A DNA stretch of 12,176 nt from Dehalococcoidia bacterium UBA5627 (GTDB taxonomy: Bacteria > Chloroflexota > Dehalococcoidia > Dehalococcoidales > UBA5627), in assembly GCA_002421585.1 (NCBI GenBank), contig DIKD01000017.1, positions 1 to 12,176 of the forward strand. The letters run 5' to 3'. This document shows, one piece after another, positions 1 to 4,632 of this stretch (positions are counted from its first letter, which is position 1; the number at the start of each line of letters is the position of its first letter). The notes under the pieces were generated by a model. It worked only from the letters and a program-made list of their open reading frames with translations, made no database searches and was not told the origin of the DNA. Position numbers and translations under genes: made by a program.

Positions 1-2
1 TC

Positions 3-119
3 ACACTTATTGACGTAGAACCAAATCCTCTGGATACAATCAAGTTATCGGAGCGCCGGAGCACACAGATGCTATACAGGTTTTCGGTAATGCACATAAA
101 TACTGATTCATACAATTAA
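3..119 (+). CDS. Possible 3' end of an unrecognised upstream gene (partial)
   Basis: One plus-strand frame is open from the window edge to a TAA at 117-119, about 38 codons. The other two plus frames close within the first 18 bases. The peptide ends ...MLYRFSVMHINTDSYN and contains IDVEPNPLDTIKLSERRS. I do not recognise the family. It does not look like ribosomal protein L19, which often precedes rnhB. A 38-codon open frame can occur by chance, so this is only a candidate C-terminus. Confidence 0.25.
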   Translation, partial: TLIDVEPNPLDTIKLSERRSTQMLYRFSVMHINTDSYN

Positions 120-154
120 CTATTTTATCTCAAGCAAATAATAATTGAAATATG

Positions 155-160
155 TATAAT
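155..160 (+). promoter_or_regulatory. Candidate -10 element for rnhB-yraN
   Basis: A perfect TATAAT lies about 32 bases upstream of the rnhB start, followed by a short leader with an AAAGGA Shine-Dalgarno at 181-186. No good -35 hexamer is seen at 16-18 bases spacing. The call therefore rests on the -10 match and position alone. Confidence 0.4.
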
Positions 161-192
161 AGATAGGTTGCAATCTCCGGAAAGGATTTTTA

Positions 193-825
193 TTGAAAGC
201 TGTTTGTAAACCGACATTTGATGAAGAGCAATTGCTGTTATCGCAGGGATTCTGCCACGTAGCGGGTGTTGACGAAGCAGGACGCGGTTGCCTGGCAGGA
301 CCTGTAGTAGCAGCGGCAGTTATTCTGCCCCCTGATACCAACGGAGGCTGGACAGAGCAGATAATGGACAGCAAACTGCTCACTCTGGAAAAGCGGGAAT
401 ATCTATATTCATTTATCAGGGATAACGCTGTTTCCTGTGGAATCGGTATTGTATCAAACGAAATTATAGATGTTGTTAATATCCTGCAGGCGACCAAAAT
501 GGCAATGAAGCAGGCTATAGAACAACTGAATCCGCAACCGGATACTCTGCTGATAGACTTTATTAAATTACCCGAAGTAACAATACATCAGAAAGGCATT
601 CCCCACGGAGACGGGTTATGCTTCTCGATTGCCTGCGCCTCTATTGTGGCAAAAGTATCGAGGGATAGGCTGATGAACGAAATGGATGAGTTGTACCCCG
701 GCTATGGATTATGCAAACATAAGGGCTACTGGACCGCCGAACATATATCCTGTATCAACAAACTCGGTCCCTGCCCCATCCACCGCCGCACCTTCCAGCC
801 GATAAAAGGAATGTACCTGCGTTGA
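193..825 (+). CDS. rnhB: Ribonuclease HII
   Basis: RNase HII cuts the RNA strand of RNA/DNA hybrids and starts removal of single ribonucleotides misincorporated in DNA; it is a cytoplasmic, metal-dependent enzyme. The 210-residue product has the family's normal length. GVDEAGRG at 25-32 supplies the first two acidic ligands (D27, E28). LID at 120-122 and HGD at 138-140 supply the other two (D122, D140), by alignment from memory with E. coli D108 and D126. SIACASIVAKVSRDRLM, the YGLCKHKGYWTAEH segment and the final HRRTFQP are also typical. The start is TTG at 193, supported by AAAGGA 6 bases upstream. The stop overlaps the start of yraN by 4 bases, so the two genes are probably co-transcribed and translationally coupled; this pair is commonly adjacent in bacteria. 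Confidence 0.96.
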   Translation: MKAVCKPTFDEEQLLLSQGFCHVAGVDEAGRGCLAGPVVAAAVILPPDTNGGWTEQIMDSKLLTLEKREYLYSFIRDNAVSCGIGIVSNEIIDVVNILQATKMAMKQAIEQLNPQPDTLLIDFIKLPEVTIHQKGIPHGDGLCFSIACASIVAKVSRDRLMNEMDELYPGYGLCKHKGYWTAEHISCINKLGPCPIHRRTFQPIKGMYLR

Positions 826-1190
826 AGCTTTCGCGCAAAGAAATCGGCAGGCTGGGAGAATCCCTTGCCGTAGAATACCTCAAAAACAACGGACTGAGCA
901 TTATAGAAATCAATTACCGCTGCCCCTGCGGGGAAATCGATATCATCGCACAGGAAAATAATTATATCGTATTTACGGAAGTGCGCACCAAGACCGGAAA
1001 TCTATTCGGCACGCCTGAGGAATCGGTATCACAAAGCAAGAAAAAGCACCTTATAGACACCGCCTACACCTATCTTGAGGAGAAAGATAAAGTACAATCG
1101 AACTGGCGGATTGATTTCATAGCGGTAGAATTAGACCGCAACAATAAACCCACACGAATCGAGCGCTACAGGGATGCGGTGGAGGGATAA
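822..1190 (+). CDS. yraN: YraN family (UPF0102) nuclease-fold protein
   Basis: A 122-residue protein of the YraN/UPF0102 family, which has a restriction-endonuclease-like fold. Its biochemical role is poorly defined, though a part in DNA processing is usually assumed. Visible family signatures are GRLGESLAVEYL near 9-20, the CGEIDIIA motif at 36-43 (E38, D40) and FTEVRTKTG at 51-59 (E53). The usual EVK of the fold reads EVR here, so the catalytic lysine is an arginine (R55). The start is TTG at 822, overlapping the rnhB stop (TTGA), with AAAAGGA at 804-810 as a slightly distant Shine-Dalgarno. The rnhB-yraN pairing supports the call. The gene is complete and is followed by a long repeat-filled spacer. 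Confidence 0.92.
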   Translation: MKLSRKEIGRLGESLAVEYLKNNGLSIIEINYRCPCGEIDIIAQENNYIVFTEVRTKTGNLFGTPEESVSQSKKKHLIDTAYTYLEEKDKVQSNWRIDFIAVELDRNNKPTRIERYRDAVEG

Positions 1191-1199
1191 CATATTCAA

Positions 1200-1233
1200 G
1201 TCGTTCGCGGTAAGCTTGTCGAACCATAACGAC
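1200..1233 (+). repeat. Palindromic repeat, copy A
   Basis: Ends GTCGTT (1200-1205) and AACGAC (1228-1233) are inverted, as are inner arms GTTCG (1203-1207) and CGAAC (1220-1224). The inner segment TAAGCTTGTCGAACCATAAC is nearly that of the copy at 1388-1423. The outer arms differ between copies by compensating changes (GTCGTT/AACGAC here, GCCGTT/AACGGC there), which suggests the hairpin itself was maintained. It lies just after the yraN stop, where it could act as a transcript-end structure, but no T-tract follows. Confidence 0.7.
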
Positions 1234-1277
1234 AGTGGTTCCTAGTAGTACTATTCATATTCACTAATTATTGTATT

Positions 1278-1316
1278 CCGTTCGTTTGACCCTTCGACGC
1301 GCTCAGGGCGAACGAA
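1278..1316 (-). repeat. Palindromic repeat, copy B (inverted)
   Basis: This is the same element type in the opposite orientation. GTTCG at 1280-1284 and CGAAC at 1309-1313 flank a CCTTCGACGCGCTCAGGG core. The core is the better-conserved form of the GAGC(TT/GC)GTCGAA motif found in the other copies. It is followed by a run of T (1317-1323), so on the plus strand it has the shape of an intrinsic terminator. Confidence 0.65.
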
Positions 1317-1341
1317 TTTTTTTATTTGGATTATATCCACC

Positions 1342-1410
1342 AAGCCATTCGCAGTAACACACTCAAGCCGTTCGTGGTGACATACAAAAGCCGTTCGTGG
1401 TGAGCTTGTC
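1342..1410 (+). repeat. 23-bp tandem repeat, three units
   Basis: Three units begin at 1342, 1365 and 1388, exactly 23 bases apart, with AAGCCATTCGCAGTAA, AAGCCGTTCGTGGTGA and AAGCCGTTCGTGGTGA as their first 16 bases. The last seven bases of each unit diverge. The third unit continues into a full palindromic element (arms GCCGTT 1390-1395 and AACGGC 1418-1423). The left half of the element has therefore been duplicated in tandem. Direct repeats without unique spacers do not fit a CRISPR array. Confidence 0.7.
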
Positions 1411-1493
1411 GAACCATAACGGCGGCGAATATCGAATTGCATTCAGATACTTCGCTACGCTCAGTATGACAATTTATGCAATGTCATTCTGGA

Positions 1494-1513
1494 AGTCCCG
1501 ACAAGTCGGGACT
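1494..1513. repeat. Hairpin inside a TCATTCTG...GAAGAATCC repeat
   Basis: The arms AGTCCCGA (1494-1501) and TCGGGACT (1506-1513) form a perfect 8-bp stem around CAAG. It is embedded between TGTCATTCTGGA and TGAAGAATCC, the two ends of a repeat type common in many environmental bacterial genomes. A related CCCGATAAATCG lies at 1540-1551 and occurs inverted at 11736-11747 in this window. Its function is unknown. Confidence 0.6.
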
Positions 1514-1642
1514 GAAGAATCCGGGGGGTGGGGAGAAATCCCGATAAATCGAGACCTCGGCATCAGGTCGTCATGATAGTATAAACACCCCACCACGAAT
1601 ACTCCATTCGACCACCACGAACTTAGCATGACAGAAAAATGT

Positions 1643-1680
1643 CGTTGAGGACGCCACAGGCGGACGAAGCGATCTCAACG
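1643..1680. repeat. Inverted repeat with CGTTGAG/CTCAACG ends
   Basis: CGTTGAG at 1643-1649 pairs with CTCAACG at 1674-1680, enclosing a GACGCCACAGGCGGACGAAGCGAT core. It lies at the right part of the repeat field. No coding sequence, target-site duplication or transposase is visible, so it is listed as a structural repeat only. Confidence 0.45.
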
Positions 1681-1812
1681 ATACAATCTAATTACCCGGT
1701 TTCGCATATAAATGACTAAATCTGCTAGCTGGACCCAATCAAGGCGTTCGCGGAGCCTTTCCTGAGCTCGACTGAGTAAGTCTGTCTAACCTTAACACCA
1801 GTGAACAACACT

Positions 1813-2703
1813 CTATAAGATTTCTCCTTTCATTATTTGTTTAGCAGCTAAGATATAAGCTCGAAATATTTCCATATCCCCGGTAGTGGTAAAGAGCTCG
1901 CCCACAAAGACATAAACAGGCATTAAATACTCCTGTAATTCTCTCTGGGATTCTATATAATATCCGATGTAAACATCATTTACCTCAACCCTGTTAAAAC
2001 TCGGAGAGAAATTAAAACCGAGAGACTCTCCGTCAAGGAAAAGACTGTATGCCTCTTGGGCATTTATGCAATCGACTCGTCCCGCATATTCAAGTTCGGG
2101 GTTATAAAATCCGGCGCTTAATATAGTTCCATAAGGATTTACGATTACATGAAAAAGCTTACCTCCCCCAACCAGAGGATAGCCGCCGACATCCTGATTA
2201 AAATGTACTCCCCATTCCTGCTTAACAGGAATATCTTCATAACGCAACACTACTTCTTTAAATGTTATATTGTCATCCCATAATCCAAGGTAATTCACAA
2301 ACTCCGTGGCGATTACTCCCGCATTTCCGGAGGAAGAAAGGCTGCTATCTGTTTCATGCGGTATATGGATACCGCCTACAGTTACTGCTCCGTTATTTCC
2401 ATTTACCTCGAGCCATTCATCACCCTCAGACATAACAAACCTGTTTCCGCTTTCGGTAAATCCGACTTCATCCAAAATTCCCAGTTTATCTCCTATTCCC
2501 TGCACCCACTCTGCTGTCACCTCAGGTTGAACCGTGGTATAGTAACTTAATTTATCACAGAACTCTGGCAGGTCTGTATTCAAGACGATTTCCGTTCCCC
2601 ATTTTATTACGGAACTGCCTTTGCTATATTTGCTATCACACCCTGCCAACATCAGACTGGTTATGAGCAATAGACTTAATATGATTGCCAACACCTTTTT
2701 CAT
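1813..2703 (-). CDS. Putative lipoprotein with YycI/PepSY-like C-terminal half
   Basis: A 296-residue predicted lipoprotein. It starts MKKVLAIILSLLLITSLMLAGC, a basic n-region, a hydrophobic stretch and a lipobox LAGC with the acylated Cys at 22, so it should be anchored on the outer face of the membrane. I chose ATG at 2703, which has AGAGGA 8 bases upstream; a TTG six codons earlier has no ribosome site. The second half runs VGGGKLFHVIVNPYGTILS, then an INAQEAYSLFLDGES segment, then DVYIGYYIESQRELQEYL and MPVYVFVGEL. This order (G-I beta hairpin, helix with EA, Y-G-Y strand, P-V-Y-V-F end) resembles YycI/YycH-type and PepSY-like extracytoplasmic domains. I infer only a fold resemblance; the function is unknown. 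The gene stands alone, divergent from thiE. Confidence 0.85.
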   Translation of the reverse strand: MKKVLAIILSLLLITSLMLAGCDSKYSKGSSVIKWGTEIVLNTDLPEFCDKLSYYTTVQPEVTAEWVQGIGDKLGILDEVGFTESGNRFVMSEGDEWLEVNGNNGAVTVGGIHIPHETDSSLSSSGNAGVIATEFVNYLGLWDDNITFKEVVLRYEDIPVKQEWGVHFNQDVGGYPLVGGGKLFHVIVNPYGTILSAGFYNPELEYAGRVDCINAQEAYSLFLDGESLGFNFSPSFNRVEVNDVYIGYYIESQRELQEYLMPVYVFVGELFTTTGDMEIFRAYILAAKQIMKGEIL

Positions 2704-2738
2704 ATCATTTATCCTCTGCAATATATTACATCTATATT

Positions 2739-2747
2739 ATTATACCA
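2739..2747 (-). promoter_or_regulatory. Extended -10 promoter for the lipoprotein gene
   Basis: Read on the minus strand, this is TGGTATAAT: a perfect -10 hexamer preceded by the TGn of an extended -10. It sits 35 bases upstream of the chosen ATG. No clear -35 is visible, which extended -10 promoters tolerate. A transcript from here would carry a short leader including the AGAGGA ribosome site. Confidence 0.5.
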
Positions 2748-2877
2748 CTAAATTGTTGGCGAATTGTTGCATTACCCCGTTTTTTTGTTTTTTTAAAATA
2801 ATTCGACAGTATATTCCCCCACTGCTAGTCCCGACTATTTGAAACTTAAAAAATCATTTCCCCCACCACCCCTCTTA

Positions 2878-2886
2878 TGTTAAAAT
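2878..2886 (+). promoter_or_regulatory. Candidate extended -10 for the thiE-translin-hppA operon
   Basis: TGTTAAAAT reads as TGn plus a 5/6 match to TATAAT, about 44 bases upstream of the thiE ATG. No -35 hexamer is recognisable in the C-rich stretch before it. Transcription from here would start near 2893 and include the palindrome that overlaps the ribosome site. Confidence 0.35.
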
Positions 2887-2905
2887 TAATCGTATTTTAA
2901 GATTG

Positions 2906-2919
2906 TCCGTAATTACGGA
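2906..2919 (+). promoter_or_regulatory. 14-bp perfect palindrome overlapping the thiE Shine-Dalgarno
   Basis: TCCGTAATTACGGA is a perfect palindrome. The ACGGAG ribosome site (2915-2920) lies mostly inside its right arm, 9 bases before the thiE ATG. As RNA it could fold into a small 5-bp hairpin covering the ribosome site; as DNA it could be an operator for a dimeric regulator. No TPP riboswitch motifs are seen in the leader. The regulatory role is inferred from position only. Confidence 0.35.
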
Positions 2920-2929
2920 GTAATGAAAA

Positions 2930-3997
2930 ATGGGTTCTCCCGAAGGATTATCACAACAGACCCTGCGGATTATCGATGCCAACTTGAATCGCATCGGTGA
3001 AAGCCTGCGTCTGCTTGAAGACGTTGCAAGGTTAATCCTCAATGATACCAATCTATCTAAAAAGCTAAAAACAATCAGGCACGAACTGGAAGATGTCGAT
3101 TTTCATTTAAAGAAACAGCTATTGCAGGCAAGACAGGCGGATTCCGATGTCGGCGCAGATATTAAAGTGGAACAGCAACTGGGAAAAAGAGAACTGTCTA
3201 CGACGGTCATCGCCAACAGCCGACGAATCGAGCAATCTTTACGAGTAGTCGAAGAACTGGCAAAAACCCCCGATATCGAACTGGACTCCAACCGGTTTGA
3301 AAAATCGCGCTTCGAACTCTACACATTAGAAAAAGAACTGGTATCAAGGCTGCTTCGGAAAGATAAGGCAGACAGAATAAAAGGGTTGTATGCCATCATC
3401 GATACGGATTCCCTCAAAGGACGCAGCCATATAGATGTTGCCAAACAGATTTTGGAGGGTGGAGCAAAAATAATCCAGTTACGTGATAAAACCACACCTA
3501 AAAAGGACTTGTTATCAATAGCCACCGGATTAAAACGATTATGCTCTGAATGCAACGCAATTTTCATAGTAAACGACTGTATAGACATCGCTATTGCTTC
3601 CGATGCCGACGGCGTGCACATCGGGCAAGATGATATCCCGCTACCGGCCGCCCGTAAACTTATGCCGATAGATAAAATAATCGGTTATTCTGTTTACACC
3701 CCCGAAGAAGCCGTTAAAGCACAGCAACAGGGGGCGGATTACATCGCCACATCCGCTATTTATCCTACCTGCTCAAAGGCAGATGTAAAAGTAATCGGGC
3801 TTGAGGGACTGCGGCGTATAAAAGATAAGTCGATTGTGCCATTAGTTGGATTAGGTGGCATAACTTATGATAATATATGTGAAGTAATTTCTTACGGCGC
3901 CGACTCTGTTGCCGTAATTAGCGCCATACTGGGAGCTCGCTCTCCGGATGAAGCCACCAGACAGTTAATAGAAAAGATGGGTTTAACGAATGAGTGA
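2930..3997 (+). CDS. thiE: Bifunctional ThiD2-ThiE: HMP-P kinase-like domain fused to thiamine phosphate synthase
   Basis: Makes thiamine phosphate from HMP pyrophosphate and thiazole phosphate in the cytoplasm. The C-terminal ThiE TIM barrel spans about 150-350. It shows QLRDK at 183-187, the VND of IFIVND at 214-216, DGVHIGQDD at 227-235, YPTCSK at 278-283, GLGGI at 307-311 and VAVISAI at 327-333, all substrate or phosphate-site motifs of the family. The N-terminal 140 residues are helical and match the ThiD2 domain known from cyanobacterial and other ThiE fusions, where it can act as an HMP-phosphate kinase. That domain is internally duplicated: DANLNRIGESLRLLED (16-31) and IANSRRIEQSLRVVEE (94-109). 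The 355-residue length fits the fused form. ATG at 2930 has ACGGAG at 9 bases. The stop overlaps the translin gene by 8 bases. Kinase activity here is inferred from the family. Confidence 0.92.
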   Translation: MGSPEGLSQQTLRIIDANLNRIGESLRLLEDVARLILNDTNLSKKLKTIRHELEDVDFHLKKQLLQARQADSDVGADIKVEQQLGKRELSTTVIANSRRIEQSLRVVEELAKTPDIELDSNRFEKSRFELYTLEKELVSRLLRKDKADRIKGLYAIIDTDSLKGRSHIDVAKQILEGGAKIIQLRDKTTPKKDLLSIATGLKRLCSECNAIFIVNDCIDIAIASDADGVHIGQDDIPLPAARKLMPIDKIIGYSVYTPEEAVKAQQQGADYIATSAIYPTCSKADVKVIGLEGLRRIKDKSIVPLVGLGGITYDNICEVISYGADSVAVISAILGARSPDEATRQLIEKMGLTNE

Positions 3998-4631
3998 ACT
4001 TGCAGATAAACTTGATACGATTTCCGGAATAATCAGAAAAGATTTTTCCGAGAAAGACGCTGCCCGTGAGAAATCTATACCTCTCTGCCGCGAAGCCATC
4101 CGTTACTGCGGTAACGCTATAAGAGCGATACACAGGCAGGAATTCGATAAGGCAAAAGAGATGCTCGGGACCGCAAAAACACTGCTGACAGAAGCTGAAA
4201 ATGCCATCAGCGATTGCAGCGAGCTGCGTAACACCGGGTTTCTACACGACGCCCAGAAGGAACTCGCCGAAGGTTATGCAACCTATGCTTTAATAACAGG
4301 CGGGCAACTACCCACCCCCGATGAACTCGGTATAGATTATGCCGCTTATCTGAACGGACTGGGAGAAGCAGTCGGCGAACTCAGAAGATATCTGCTGGAT
4401 GGCCTCAGAAAAGGAGACCAGTCGCGTGGAGAAGAACTGCTGGAAGCGATGGATGACATCTACAATACACTGGTTACGATAGATTTCCCCGATGCCATTA
4501 CCGGCGGGCTGCGACGCACCACCGATAATTTCCGCGGCGTTTTGGAAAAGACGCGTAGCGATTTAACTTTGATGATCAGGCAAAAAAGCCTCGAAAATAA
4601 ATTAGAAATATATTACGAAAGGAGAATTTAG
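3990..4631 (+). CDS. Translin family protein
   Basis: A 213-residue, almost fully helical protein of the translin family. In eukaryotes, translin and TRAX form ring-shaped oligomers that bind single-stranded RNA/DNA and, as C3PO, cleave RNA. Archaeal and some bacterial homologues exist but are little studied. Family signatures are DFSEKDAAREKSIPLCREAIR (19-38), AIRAIHRQEFDKA (43-55), PTPDELGIDYAAYLNGLGEA (108-127), VGELRR (128-133), and DFPDAITGGLRR with GVLEKTRSDLT (165-193). Whether the acidic residues needed for RNase activity in TRAX are present cannot be settled without an alignment. The ATG at 3990 lies within the thiE 3' end (8-base overlap). One base separates its TAG from the hppA start, and the hppA ribosome site is inside its last codons, so the three genes form one translationally coupled operon. 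Confidence 0.88.
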   Translation: MSELADKLDTISGIIRKDFSEKDAAREKSIPLCREAIRYCGNAIRAIHRQEFDKAKEMLGTAKTLLTEAENAISDCSELRNTGFLHDAQKELAEGYATYALITGGQLPTPDELGIDYAAYLNGLGEAVGELRRYLLDGLRKGDQSRGEELLEAMDDIYNTLVTIDFPDAITGGLRRTTDNFRGVLEKTRSDLTLMIRQKSLENKLEIYYERRI

Positions 4632-4632
4632 T

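Larger units (their letters stand above)
1191..1812. repeat. Repeat-rich non-coding spacer with decayed palindromic elements
   Basis: This 620-base gap holds no convincing gene. It contains several related, partly decayed copies of a GTTCG...GAGCTTGTCGAAC palindromic element: near 1200-1233, inverted at 1278-1316, 1388-1423, and a degenerate copy near 1743-1772. It also holds a second repeat type resembling TGTCATTCTG...GAAGAATCC at 1482-1522, with its inverted half at 1451-1471. A third inverted repeat at 1643-1680 has CGTTGAG/CTCAACG ends. A 63-codon minus-strand ORF at 1251-1442 is made entirely of these repeats and is not called as a gene. The mixture looks like an accumulation site for small non-autonomous palindromic (REP/MITE-like) sequences. 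Confidence 0.75.

Noticed and set aside
1342..1423. CRISPR-like direct repeats
   Set aside because: The units are directly adjacent at 23-base period with no unique spacers, there are only three units, and no cas gene is present.
1251..1442. 63-codon minus-strand ORF
   Set aside because: It is composed entirely of palindromic repeat copies and has no ribosome site or recognisable protein features.
2704..2721. TTG start at 2721 for the lipoprotein gene
   Set aside because: It adds six residues before a typical signal peptide and has no ribosome site. The ATG at 2703 has AGAGGA at good spacing, and that site lies within the extension.
2306..2842. Plus-strand ORFs over the lipoprotein gene
   Set aside because: They are shadows of the minus-strand lipoprotein coding sequence, with compositionally odd translations and no ribosome sites.
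2923..2925. ATG seven bases before the thiE start
   Set aside because: It is out of frame with thiE, and ATG at 2930 is correctly spaced from ACGGAG.
2748..2929. TPP riboswitch upstream of the thiamine gene
   Set aside because: The conserved CTGAGA and ACCTGATCTGG-type core motifs are not present in the leader.
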